From: Adineta vaga
Taxonomy: Eukaryota > Rotifera
NCBI GenBank assembly: GCA_021613535.1
Contig: CP075494.1
Coordinates: 8,556,001 to 8,620,000 of the forward strand
DNA length: 64,000 nucleotides
Reading direction: 5' to 3'
The notes below the pieces were generated by a model that did not search any database, was not told the DNA's origin, and worked only from the letters and a program-made list of their open reading frames with translations. Shown here piece after piece: positions 19,280 to 30,300 of this stretch; positions within the stretch are counted from its first letter, which is position 1; every line of letters starts with the position of its first letter. The position numbers and the translations under genes were made by a program.

Positions 19280-19879
19280 AATCTCATTTCTAGATCTATT
19301 ATTCATATTATTGTCAGAAAAAAAACTAAGCAAAATTCTTCTATATACACATAGCAAAACAAATCAATATTTATATACTTAATTTATTTTTTTGCCTCAT
19401 CTTTACTCTTATATTCTTCTGTCAATATATATATATATCAATATGTATGTCAACGGTTTCGATTTCTATCTCGCGAAATAAATCCTAAATATACTTTCGT
19501 AATCTCGAATGCTTTGTTTTGAACAAGGTTATCATTCTACGATCATAAATCTTTTGTTTCAACTTTAATTATTAAGATAGATTTATATAAATAAATACGA
19601 ATATTATCATCGATACATCTTTGATGGTGAACAAAACCAGAAAAACATGCACGTATACTCTCTCTTACAAAAAAAATTATAACAATAAAAAAAAATCAGT
19701 GTCATCGCTTCTTCTTATATATATATATACATATGTAGAGAATAGAAAAGAAAACAGGAGACAAAACACAACAAGAAGATATTGAAGATGATGAAGAATA
19801 TTATCTTACTGACAGCGACAAGTTGCAGAAATGAAATACACCGGATCTGCATGATGAGTTAAATTCTATGGATTTGTAG
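19280..19879. other. Convergent 3' spacer between NDFIP and an ankyrin gene
   Basis: AT-rich 3' flanks of two converging genes, with short AT microsatellites near 19428 and 19715. No coding or RNA feature was seen. Confidence 0.6.
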
Positions 19880-20711
19880 TTAATTATGTGATGTACAGGA
19901 TGTTTGTCGAAGATGTTCTCGAGCATGACGATGAGATTCTGAACAAGAACAACCAATCATCATTTCACGATTTAAAAGTGTATCAGCTGTTGCTTGATCA
20001 CCATTAGCAACTAGACGAAAACATTCATTTTGAATAAGAAGAAAACAAATATTTGATTTCGTTTCAACTTACTTGCTGTGTGAACAGCTGATTGTCCAAG
20101 CCATCCATTTTGATGAATATCAGAACCAGCTTTCAATAAATAATCAATGATCTCAGCATGAGTTCCACGAACAGCTAACAAACAAAGAAAAAACAGAATA
20201 ACAATAAATAAATTCGTTCGTTCGTTCTCTTTTTGTCAAACCTACCAAGAATCAAAGGAATATCACCATCATCATTTTTACAATTAACACTAGCTCCAAA
20301 TTTGACAAGTGCTTGTACAACATCTAAATGTCCACTTTGGGCGGCAGCATGTAAAGCTGTATAACCAAATTGGCCTCGTTTCTGTATATCAGCTCCAGCT
20401 TCAATTAATGCTTTCACAACATCAAGTCGACCAAGCATAGCGGCATTCATTAATGGTGTATAACCATAAGCATCACATGCATCAATATCAGCACCTAGAT
20501 GAAATCAGAACGAATTAATCATAAGGAACCTTTACAGAAATCTACCTTCTCGAAGCCAACATTTAATACCATCAATAGATCCACATTCAGCTTCTTCAGG
20601 TAATGAACGTTTCGTTTTTTGCGGACTACTGAATAGACTCAAGATGAGACTTGTTGTAGTTTTTATCCATGATACAGGATAATAGATATCAGAAGAATCA
20701 ACAGATGCCAT
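19880..20711 (-). CDS. Small ankyrin-repeat protein
   Basis: Four exons are well defined: 20711-20546, 20494-20246, 20174-20073 and 20010-19880. They join in frame to give a protein of about 215 residues. After a Ser-rich N-terminus (MASVDSSDIYYPVSW...) come about four ankyrin repeats: DAYGYTPLMNAAMLGRLDVV, GQFGYTALHAAAQSGHLDVV, a partial one with NDDGDIPLILGAVRGTHAEII, and GWLGQSAVHTA. A short tail ending TSCTSHN follows. Ankyrin repeats mediate protein binding, and nothing in the sequence tells the partner. There is no kinase, SOCS box, death domain or membrane segment. The first residues could be preceded by a non-coding 5' exon. It converges on NDFIP and diverges from TRAPPC12. The specific family is not recognised. 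Confidence 0.88.
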
Positions 20712-22687
20712 TTTAGATTAACTAAAATATGAAATTCATACAATAAGATCAATGTTTCATTCGTTCTTTTTTGCTCGACATTTATCACAGAAGATTTAGA
20801 AATTTTTCTTTTCAAATGTCAATATATTCTGAAGGTCATAACACGTATGCAAAAAAAACTAGTTGAAGTATCGAAATCTCATTTTATCATTTTTATATTC
20901 TATTATGTGTGATATGCACTCTTTTTCACCTACCGATAGATTGATTGTAAAACTTCGCAATTCGTTTGTCAATGTGCGTTGTAAAACACAACAGCAGTTG
21001 CGAATATTAGATTTATAAAACTGACTTTGTACTCAATATTTATGCTCTGTTAGAAGGAGAGAAAAAAATGAGAGAGAGAAAGAGAAAGAAACACCAGTAA
21101 CTGATCACGTCGTCGAATGATGGTTTGCTTTTTTTTGTATCGTCTTTTATTTCTTTCTCCTTTGCCCTTGATGGAAGTAGAAGCACGACCAGTGTGCGTG
21201 ATCAATAGATACTTGGAACGAGAGAGAGAGAGAAAACCTAATCAAGAGAATTTATTCATAGAAGTTATTTTTCTTCAACTCAATTTATCTATCAATACTT
21301 AATAATACTCGAAAGAACTGAAGCAAAATTGGAGGCGTGAGAAAAGTCTCCATGTGTGAATAATTTGTCTTTTCTTCTACTATCGATGATGTTTGTCTAA
21401 ATTTTACTAGTCACTACTCCTATTTCATATACGTTGACATAAACTGATTAGTACATGATTTGAATAATTAAAATATAATCAAGTTTGAATCGTGAAAATT
21501 AAAACACAGATTACTTTCACATTCATTTGGAAGAATGATTTTCTAACAAGTCATGAGCATTATCATCCTAATGATGTTTAATATAACTAATATTTATTTC
21601 AACTATCCATCGGATCGGATGTAGAGAAATGATATTTTTGTTTCAAAGATTTTTTACCTAATCACCTATAGATTAACTTTTTTTTCAAGCAAATATAACG
21701 TGAATTTTCGAATGTATGTTCCTGATGAAGTTTTACTCATTGAGCGCGTATATAGAAGAAATTCTAAGAAATGATGTTTTAATTATAGAAAAGCAAATAT
21801 GAAGTTGAATGAGTCGTGCCAGTAGATTCTATAAAAATAACAGCTGATGACATCGACTTGCTATTCATAGTTGCCAAGTAATATTAAAAAGTAAACATTC
21901 ATTTTATATTTAGGCAACGAGGTCAACAAGAGCAAAAACTCGAACGTTGGAGAAAGAAAGGCTGCAAATGATATTTCGCCCTCCACGAACGGTTTTCTTT
22001 CCGATGATTCCACACGTTTTTTTTTCTATATCAAAACCTGTATTCTTTTCAAAAGCTAAATTTATTTATTAATTTTTTGAATAAGCAATGAATGGAAGTG
22101 TTTAATATTTGAATATTCTTGTATCTTTAGAAAATGATTAATAAGATAATAGAAGACATTTAGGAAATGTTATTGTAATTCTGTGACTTTTCATTCACTG
22201 AATAGAAAAGTTAGCAAGATTAATTAAGTTTATAAACGAATAGTTATCGTTGAAGAGTTTACATGCTCTTTTTTGGCTATTTATAATGATTTTTACTTAA
22301 AAAACTGTCTCTTACGTAATAGTTAATCAATTGCCAAAAGGTTTAAGATAAAAAAATGCGTTATAAATTATCTATTTATAGTAATTATTGTTTAGTTTAT
22401 TTCGTAAAGAGAGAAGAACGCATATGAAAGACCGTAAGAAACAACTTCGGAATAGAACAGATGACGCTAGAATACAAAGAAAACCATTTTTACGATAAAT
22501 TTCAAAGGTAATTTCCAAAAAACTTAAAAATAACATTCGTTTCGTTTCACAAAAGTAAAAATTCTCGAAATCAATGGTAAAAACTGAACCAATCAGATGA
22601 TTCTATTGATGATTCACATCATCAGTTTTTTGATAACTACTTTCTAGTTCTACAACATACACATAACAAACATATAACTATTGTAAA
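20712..22687. other. Long intergenic region upstream of the ankyrin gene and TRAPPC12
   Basis: Nearly 2 kb between two divergently read genes. It holds an (AG)n tract around 21060-21090 and another near 21213-21232. A 61-codon frame at 21117 is crossed by the AG tract and has no homology I recognise. Promoters of both neighbours must lie here. Confidence 0.6.
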
Positions 22688-23842
22688 ATGTCTTCTCAAA
22701 GTATCTGGTACGCGTACGATCCTCAATGGGCATTATCGATGCGTGCACGTTTGAACGATGTCGATATATCCGATTTATGGTTATTAGAAAATCCATCTTC
22801 TACGTCAACTTCTTCTCCTCGTTTAATTCTTGATAAATATCTTGGTAATCCAATTCAACAGATAACATCAAAAAAGTCATCTGAAAATGAACTTAGTTAT
22901 GATTCATTACGTGGAGATCATCAAACAATCGAAGCATTGAATAATTTTCTTCAACAACAATGTTGGCGTAGTGCTGTCGATTGGACAATAACGTATTTAA
23001 TAAAAAATCCTCAAGATTATCATATATGGTTTATTCGTTTTGCTTGTTTGATTAAACTTCGATTATTTCAAACAATTGAAAGTGAATTCGAAACATTCGG
23101 TAATCTTAATTCCATCACGAAGTTACCTTTTAGTTTACGTCTTCTTCATGCTGAATTGCCAATCTATATGGATTCGAATCATTTTCATGATGGTCTCGAT
23201 CGTTTATTTCGTTTATTGATGATAACAAATACAATTCTAAGTATTTTACCCAAAGATCAAACACAGTTATGGCATCGAAGACGTTTACGTATTCTATATT
23301 CTATTGCTAATTGTTATGTATTAATGAAACGTATTGATTTAATTATATCCACTTTAGAAAATCAGATACTTAAAAATGAACCACTTGAACAACAAATCGA
23401 AATTTATTTACTAATTGTTCGAATTTTATTACAAACAGGTGATGAATTAAATGCTCAACGTGCATTTGATCGTGCATTGAATTTATTACCATCGAAAGAT
23501 AATCTTTCAGATGCATTTCTTTTAACCAAAGAACTTTTTTCATTATTTCGAAATGAATTTTTAAATAATAAATTATTAACAGCAATGAAAAATCCAATTG
23601 AAATCAATAATCATTGTGTTATTCTACTTTATATGTCAAAAATGAAAGAATCATTGGATTTCTATGAAAAATTAATTCGAGAAAAAAGTACGAATATTCA
23701 TGAAGCAATTATTTATAATATGTGTACAATTTATGAATTAGAATCATTTCGTTTTACACAGAAAAAACATGATTTAGTCGATTATATTAGTCAATATGTT
23801 GGTGATGGATTTAGTTTAACAGCATTGAAATTACAATTATGA
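22688..23842 (+). CDS. TRAPPC12: TRAPPC12 orthologue (TRAPP III tethering subunit), single exon
   Basis: Subunit of the TRAPP complex that tethers vesicles in ER-Golgi and autophagy traffic. The 384-residue protein is encoded in one uninterrupted exon, unusual in this window. It matches the TPR-containing C-terminal half of TRAPPC12: the segment LPFSLRLLHAELPIY, then RRLRILYSIANCYVLMKR, TPR-like helices around residues 150-330, and the ending IYNMCTIYELESFRFTQKKH before a short tail. Human TRAPPC12 is about twice as long, with a long disordered N-terminus that is absent here; translation starts near the conserved region with MSSQSIWYAYDP. AATAAA follows at 23865-23870. The missing intron structure could mean retroposition or simple loss. 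Confidence 0.88.
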   Translation: MSSQSIWYAYDPQWALSMRARLNDVDISDLWLLENPSSTSTSSPRLILDKYLGNPIQQITSKKSSENELSYDSLRGDHQTIEALNNFLQQQCWRSAVDWTITYLIKNPQDYHIWFIRFACLIKLRLFQTIESEFETFGNLNSITKLPFSLRLLHAELPIYMDSNHFHDGLDRLFRLLMITNTILSILPKDQTQLWHRRRLRILYSIANCYVLMKRIDLIISTLENQILKNEPLEQQIEIYLLIVRILLQTGDELNAQRAFDRALNLLPSKDNLSDAFLLTKELFSLFRNEFLNNKLLTAMKNPIEINNHCVILLYMSKMKESLDFYEKLIREKSTNIHEAIIYNMCTIYELESFRFTQKKHDLVDYISQYVGDGFSLTALKLQL

Positions 23843-23864
23843 ACATTGACCTATTTTTATTTGA

Positions 23865-23870
23865 AATAAA
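23865..23870 (+). promoter_or_regulatory. Poly(A) signal of TRAPPC12
   Basis: AATAAA 23 bases after the TRAPPC12 stop codon. Confidence 0.6.
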
Positions 23871-24129
23871 TAATGAAAAAACCAAAAACGTTCTCTTTCT
23901 CATTTTCCATTGTATAATTATTCACTTAAAGCTATTAGTAGAGTATTTGATTAACTTTTCTAACATAGAAAATTGATCTTACCTTCTTGTGTAGTACTAC
24001 GATTTGTACGTCAAAGAATTCTTGTGCGGAATAGATGTATAGTCTTGATTTTGATCCATACGATCAATATATAATTAACTGACCAACAAGATATGAGATT
24101 TTTTTTAGATTTGTATCGATCAACATATC

Positions 24130-25390
24130 ATGTTATCATGTCGTCGTGTAGTTTTCTCACACTTACGTCTTCCCTCAAATCAAATCGCTTGTCTGTTATC
24201 ACAGCGTTTTAATTCATCATCGAGTGAATTATCAAGAATTCTTCAGGAACATTCGTATGGTTTAGAAAAGAAACCAACATCTACAATTGCCTTCGAAACA
24301 TTTGTTCAAACACCTGCAGAATTCGTTGCTGATAGTTTTGTATATATTCATGATAGTCTAGCATTACCATGGTGGGCAACAATTGCATTATCCACAATTG
24401 CTTTTCGTACTATTGTCGGTGCTACAATGACAATAACTCAACAACGTTTTATTGAACGTTTACAAACTGTTCGACGTAATGTTGTAAATGAATTAGAACC
24501 GCAAATACGAGTATTAAATATGCAAGCAATGAGAGGAAAAACAGCATCTATTATTGAAGAAAAAAAACATTTGAAACGAGAGGTAAATATATATATGTGT
24601 AATTAGTACGTAAATTTACAAGTATAATCTGGAAAATAGGCACTTCAATTAACAAAACAAGGTTATGCAGAATATAATATTCATCCAGGTAAATTATTGA
24701 TTCTCGCATTATTTGGTTCTGTTCCATGGCTTTATTTTACATTTGGTATTCGAATGATTTGTATGTCACCTATTACATTACGTAAGTATTTCGAAATTAT
24801 AAATTGATTTACTTAATAAATATAAATTTGACTATATTCTATAGCTAAAATGTCTCAGGAAGGTGTTCTATGGTTTCAAAATTTAGCCGAAGCTGATCCT
24901 TACGGTCTTTTACCGCTTGGTTTTCTAATACCTAGCCTAATAGGCATCACTGTCAGTCAAGAGTTTCTTTCTTTATTCTTCATTAGTCTTGTCTTTTTAT
25001 TCTCTAGTTTAATGGCATGCAACAACCAGGTTCTGTCAATCAACGACTTGTTTCAGCTGGTCGCATTCAACGTGGAGTAACTCGTTTAGTAGTAATTGGT
25101 TTTAGTTTGATCGCAGTCAAATTACCAGCTGTATGTTTCAAATCTTCTTGATTATTTTCTGAGAAAATTGCCTTTTAATTTATCTGAACTAGGGTATCGT
25201 ACTCTTTTGGACATTGAATAGTTCATTACAACTTGCTCAAACAATGCTTTTTGAATTACCACGAATGAGAAAGATATTACGCCTTCAACCATCTCGCTTT
25301 GGATCTCAACCGATTCAAACTCGATGGAATCTTTGGAAAGATAAATGGTCACTTTTCTTTCGAACATTGAAATGGTACTCAAAGTTATAA
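24130..25390 (+). CDS. COX18: COX18, mitochondrial Oxa1/YidC-family insertase
   Basis: Inner-membrane insertase that exports the C-terminal part of Cox2 during cytochrome oxidase assembly. The N-terminus MLSCRRVVFSHLRLPS is Arg/Ser-rich without acidic residues and fits a mitochondrial presequence. The Oxa1/YidC core follows: LPWWATIALSTIAFRTIV, a coiled hairpin around VRRNVVNELEPQIRVLN, GSVPWLYFTFGIRMI, then GVLWFQNLAEADPYGLLPLG and VIGFSLIAVKLPAGIVLFW. Five exons join in frame. The intron after residue string GIT has the less common donor GTCAGT; the next exon resumes FNGMQQPGSVNQ. An overlapping poly(A) signal lies at 25406-25411. OXA1L is the alternative, but the LPWW start, the WF(Q/P)(N/D)L motif and the short C-terminus favour COX18. 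Confidence 0.88.
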
Positions 25391-26264
25391 GTTGTAATAT
25401 ATAAAAATAAAGATAAAGAAAATCAATTTCTTTGATTAGTCTTTTATTCAAAATAGATAACTTCTATAATAAATCGAAAATCATTACTAATAGCTTTTCA
25501 TAGAAAGTTATATTCTTGAATTTATTATCTAAATTTAGCATTATCAATTCCCTGTATACTTAATGCCGAGAGGACTACTATTTTTTTTCTTTATTAATCC
25601 TCAATACTATTTTTATCATTGAATCTATATTCCATCTTTTATAATATCAGAATTGTAATCAATAAATATTTCTGATGTATAATAGACATTAAAAATTTGT
25701 ATATTCTTCTCACATGTTTAATTCTTGTTTTCCTAATGAAGAAAAATACACACGCACACATAAATACAAATCGGAAAAAGACAAAGGTTGAAAATCATAA
25801 TATATACAAGTCAAATAGTCATACATACAAATATATCTTTTTTTGTTTCTCTATATACAAAAAAATATACAAATGAAAGCGATCTTTTTCTTGTTTTCTC
25901 TGCATCATTATAACTATACAACATTTAGAAAAAAAGAAACGACTGAAAAAAATCACAGATGAAACACTGACAAACACATTATTAATGAATAGAATAGATT
26001 ATATATAGGTATATACATAAAACTGTTCCTTAATCATAGACTTTAATAGAAACAAACAACGATCAGAGTTGATTGTGAATCAATGAAACACACATATACA
26101 TGTTCTAATGAGACGAAACCGGGCTAATAAACTTTTCTTTTTCTCTCAGCATTTTCTATTTACATTATACATAAAGAAGAAAGTAGGCTACAGTTACCTG
26201 AAAATTATTTGTTTGATACACAAGTATATTTAGATATTTATATACAGAAGGTGATTTTTTCGTT
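25391..26264. other. Convergent 3' spacer between COX18 and an ankyrin gene
   Basis: AT-rich sequence with a poly(A) signal for COX18 at 25406-25411 and many short A/T runs. Nothing coding is supported. Confidence 0.6.
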
Positions 26265-27028
26265 TTACATCATACCGATTTGATTAAATACAGACTCATC
26301 ATCACCATAGAGATCAATGAATACACCTAGGACTTGAGGATGTTCATTTGCTAATGCCCATTCAACGAGTGACATATCGCCTGTTTTACGCTGTTCTTCA
26401 TATCGACGCCAATCGACACCAGATTTGAGTAATGTTACAACAACAGACCCTTGATTACATTCAATCGCTCGTTCTAATGGAGTTTTATTTTCAAAGCCAG
26501 CATAATCAACAGGAAAACCACGAGTTAGTAAATAATCGATAATATCTAAACGTCCATAGCCTATAGCAACATTCAATGCTGATTCTCGAGCAACTGAAAT
26601 GCAATACTAAAGAAAACACATACACATATCAATGTGTCGTTGAAACGTTCAAATCAATAGAAAGACTTACAATTGTGACCAAGATGAAAAAGAAGATCAA
26701 CCATTGCTAATCTTCCATTAGCAATAGCTGTGTAAAGTGGTGTATGTCCATTTGAATCAAGTAAACATGCATCAGCTACAGATGGCTGTTGCCGAAGACG
26801 GCTATGTAACCGAATTATACCTGCCACGTCATTTGTTCGAACGGCATGATGTAAATCAAATTTTGGTATTTGTAAATCTGTGTGTTGCTGCTGCTGCTGT
26901 TGTTGTTGTTGTTGCTGAGATGAAGAAGATTTTCCTTGATTGGATGGTTGTTGATAAGGAGCATAATGACTACGATGATGAATTCCAGAACTTGCATTAT
27001 GATGATGAAAATTGTTTTCAGTCAACAT
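26265..27028 (-). CDS. Ankyrin-repeat protein with polyglutamine N-terminus
   Basis: Two exons, 27028-26671 and 26593-26265, join as GHN-F-ARESALN and encode about 229 residues. The N-terminus is rich in His, Ser and Gln and contains about 11 consecutive glutamines (CAG/CAA/CAG mix, 26881-26915 on the minus strand). Ankyrin repeats follow: DLHHAVRTNDVAGIIRLHSR, NGHTPLYTAIANGRLAMVDL, ESALNVAIGYGRLDIIDYLL, FENKTPLERAIECNQGSVV and SLVEWALANEHPQVLGVFI. The protein ends FNQIGMM. The ATG at 27028 is preferred, because further upstream the frame runs through a pyrimidine tract ending in TAG that looks like the acceptor of a 5' UTR intron. The family is not recognised; the arrangement resembles metazoan scaffold proteins of the ANKRD type, but no named match can be claimed. 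Confidence 0.82.
26881..26915 (-). repeat. CAG/CAA run encoding polyglutamine
   Basis: Trinucleotide run giving about 11 glutamines in the N-terminal part of the ankyrin protein; CAG and CAA are interspersed. Confidence 0.88.
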
Positions 27029-29491
27029 GTTCGTTTTGATCAAAATGAAAACAGTTAAACAAAAAATATCTAGAAAAAAAAAGAAAACCTTATCTTTCAT
27101 ATATCAATCAATCAATCGAATAGATAAGCATAACGATGACCTTCTCTGTTTATTCTATATTTCTAGTTTAATATGTTCTTAGTATCTCGTACATTCTTTC
27201 TCTTGATATTATTCGAACGTTGAAATCAAACGTCTTTAACTATTTTTTGTATTGTATTTAGATTAACCCTCGTGGAAAAAAACAGGAATTGAATCATACT
27301 TACGAATTTCTTTCTCTCGTCTAATACGCGTTCATATGTATGATGAACGAGATGCATATAGCTTACATCCCGTTCCTATTTCCTACATATTCATATAAAA
27401 TCATCTATCGCTTTTGTTCGATGATTTTCATTGTTAACAATGCATAACGTTGCAAGACCTTGTTCTCATAAGATGCGTACACATTATACTATTGAAAGAA
27501 AAAGAAAACGGGGAAAAAAGGATATGACGAAAAGAAAAGAAAAAGCCTCTGAAGTCCATAAATCTTCTCACCAAATGCATTTATACTCGCATAGTTTACA
27601 ATTAATAGTGAACGAATCGGTTTGAACATCATTGAATTATTCAATAACTTACTATAACAACTCACACAACATTATATTGTGTATGTTTTTCTTTACTTTC
27701 GAGTAGTGCATTGACGAGTCTTTCGTTTTTTCTCTCTTTCTCTCTCCCATTCACTCACTCTATGCGCTATATATAAGCTACAATCAGCAAGTTATTTATT
27801 TGAAGATGAAAGCATCATCGTCATCCGTATTACGACGACTACCTTTGCTCTTTCGTCAATCGAAAGAGAGAAGAAGAAAAAGGCAGAAACGTAAAAAAAA
27901 AGAAAAGTAAATGAAATCAATTCACTTACTCAATCGTACAAAAAAAATGATTCAGATAAAAAGAAACAGCAATATTTTTGTTATTTATTGCTACTACGAC
28001 TGCGTTTGTGCTTATGTCGATGGACGAATCAAGGAATAATATCATGACGACAATGCATGCTCTTTTCTTTTTTCTTCTTCTTCTTCTTTTTCTTCTTCAT
28101 CTACAGCTAAAAAACCACACGCGACAGCTGCTCGTCGAGAATATATCATGAGAAATGCAATGAGAGAAAGAAAAAGAAAGAAAAGAGACAGACTATAGCC
28201 TTGTCTCATCTGGAAACGACGGGGATGATTTATTAGCAGTACGTAGGCGAAAATAGAGGAAAAGTATAGAAATAGTTTTTCCACTCACTCTATTTGTTTC
28301 GCATGCATCAACAGTTATATTCTAATGGAATAAAAGAAAAAGAAAAAAATAGAACAGAAAACTTGTCGAGCTCCATGCGTCTAAAGAAGTTTCGAGAATC
28401 AACAGAAAACGGAAGTTTTCTTTATTTATATGTTACTACTAACAATAATAATAATAATAAGAAGAAAAAACATTATGTTCCGATTCAAAAATTAAAATAT
28501 TACCTGGTTATATCGTAGATTCATTGACGTAAGAAATTTTGTTTAGTCAATGGGTGGAGGGCCAAAAAAAGAAGAACGACGACCGCCTGATAACAAAAAG
28601 CCCTTTTATGAATATCACGCGATAACTTGCTTTGTAAACTATACTCATCCTTTCAATGAAGAATCTTATTTTTTTCATTCTTTTGAGTTTTTTTCTCAAA
28701 TATATGTGTAGATGATGACCTCGTATGAAAACGTTCGATAAGTATCAGTATTTATCGTAAATACGTCATATACAAAGTGTACAGATAAAATAAAAACGGA
28801 ACGATAGCGAAGGTTCTTTTCTTTTTCTTGTACTCTTCGTGTGAGTCGAGTCACTATTCGATAAATAAAGCGACGAGATAAGGAAATTTTTGCATCGAGT
28901 GAAATTTTTTATTTACGATCGATAAATGTATCGTCTTTCGATCAAGGCTGTACAATTTGAGATTGTCTCATTTCAGTTTTTTTCTAATGAAACATCAACA
29001 GAGGATTTTAATCACGTTTTCGAATGGGACAAATCATTGAAATGATAAAAACAAATTATGATATTTTTAATGGTTGTTAAACGCAATATTATCTAACAGG
29101 AGCAGTGTACTCTCCCTTGATGATTTGTTATTTACTTATTTAAATAAAAATCTTACCTTTTTTTTCTCTTCATAAAACTATACTTATCTTTGCACCGAAA
29201 TTTAGGCTTACTTTTTCGTTGATTAATCTATTTTTGGTTAAATTCGAACAACAATAACCAAAGAATTTTAATAGAAAAGAAATCTATGAATCATTGTTTA
29301 CATTTCGTTAGAAAAGTTGTTGTGATCAGCTGATGCGATGAATGTTTTTCTGAAAAATGATAAATAATTGTGCAATTCTGAAAGTAAAAAAGGGAAAAAT
29401 AAACTCACTTCATTTCTTATTTTCTCTATCATTTTTAATGAACACATTGTTTAGAAAAATATTTTTATAGAAATACAAAAAATAATAGAAA
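27029..29491. other. Long gene-poor region upstream of the ankyrin gene
   Basis: About 2.4 kb with no confident gene. It probably includes a 5' UTR exon and promoter of the ankyrin gene to the left. Noted inside: purine-rich AGAA tracts (27495-27550, 27860-27910, 28150-28190), an ATA-type core CTATATATAAG at about 27767 followed by a 34-codon basic frame at 27806-27910, and a short ATA/AAT microsatellite near 28442-28460. Confidence 0.55.
27765..27778 (+). promoter_or_regulatory. TATA-box-like element
   Basis: GCTATATATAAG sits about 30 bases before the string AATCAGCAAG and about 35-40 bases before an ATG at 27806. It has the shape of a core promoter on the plus strand, but no established gene follows, so the call rests on the sequence alone. 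Confidence 0.3.
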
Positions 29492-30022
29492 TTATTTTGA
29501 TGAATAATTTAGCATTTCTTTTCGTAATTTATCCAAAGTTGATTTATGTGATAAAAACATATTTTTCTTTATATAATTTTGAAAAATCATCCAAGATTTT
29601 CCATGAAATTGATCAGTAATTATCGTTGTTGTTGATTTTAATGTATTCGTATGCATACAATATTGATGATATGCATGCATTATATACAATGACGTATGAA
29701 TATGACTTGTTAAACAAGAATTTTTTCGATCTATATTCATTTGAACATAATAAGTTGATGGAAGATTAATGTTCATCCATGAAATCAATGGTATTCGATC
29801 GGTGATTTCATAATACGAACACGTGTCATTAATTTTCTTCAATTCATTAATATGAATAATAAATGGATGAAATTTCCATAGATTATTTACGAGAACATCA
29901 AAAGTTGTTGTTAAAGGAGCATCAATAGATACAATTTGTTTCCCATGAAATGGAATTGGATAAACTACAATGGCAATCAAGACTGGAATGCAAAGAAGAA
30001 AGAACGGACGATGACTTAACAT
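29492..30022 (-). CDS. Unidentified 176-residue protein with N-terminal signal anchor (START/SRPBCC-like?)
   Basis: Single-exon frame. ATG 30022 is preferred, giving MLSHRPFFLLCIPVLIAIVV, a signal peptide or membrane anchor; the frame stays open to 30121, but those extra residues look like translated leader. After the hydrophobic stretch come about 145 residues with alternating strands and helices: VSIDAPLTTTFDVLVN, FHPFIIHINELKKIND, YYEITDRIPLISWM, YYVQMNIDRK, and a C-terminal amphipathic helix around KSTLDKLRKEMLNY. The opening strand-helix pattern and ITDRIPL...-type strands are reminiscent of SRPBCC/START-like ligand-binding folds; this is only an inference from pattern. It follows the S51 peptidase gene on the same strand and, like it, lacks introns. 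Function unknown. Confidence 0.6.
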   Translation of the reverse strand: MLSHRPFFLLCIPVLIAIVVYPIPFHGKQIVSIDAPLTTTFDVLVNNLWKFHPFIIHINELKKINDTCSYYEITDRIPLISWMNINLPSTYYVQMNIDRKNSCLTSHIHTSLYIMHAYHQYCMHTNTLKSTTTIITDQFHGKSWMIFQNYIKKNMFLSHKSTLDKLRKEMLNYSSK

Positions 30023-30300
30023 CTTTTCTTTCTGTTTATGATAAAATATGGGTAAGAGAGGGAAGGGTTGGGTTTGGTTATATTTTATCAATGAAGGAAC
30101 GAATAAATCGATCGAAGACAATACTAAACCAATGTTATGTGTTGATTCAATAGTGGGCGCTACTATCTGATATCACTGAAGTACAGAAAATATTTTTATT
30201 ATAATCTTTACATACAAGATACATTCGGGTGAGCAAATACAATGAAATCCCAACTTTGTTTTTCTCAATCTTAGTTATTACTATGATGACTATTATTGTT

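Noticed and set aside
21117-21302. 61-codon frame upstream of TRAPPC12
   Set aside because: Runs through an (AG)n tract giving RERERERK; no signal beyond composition.
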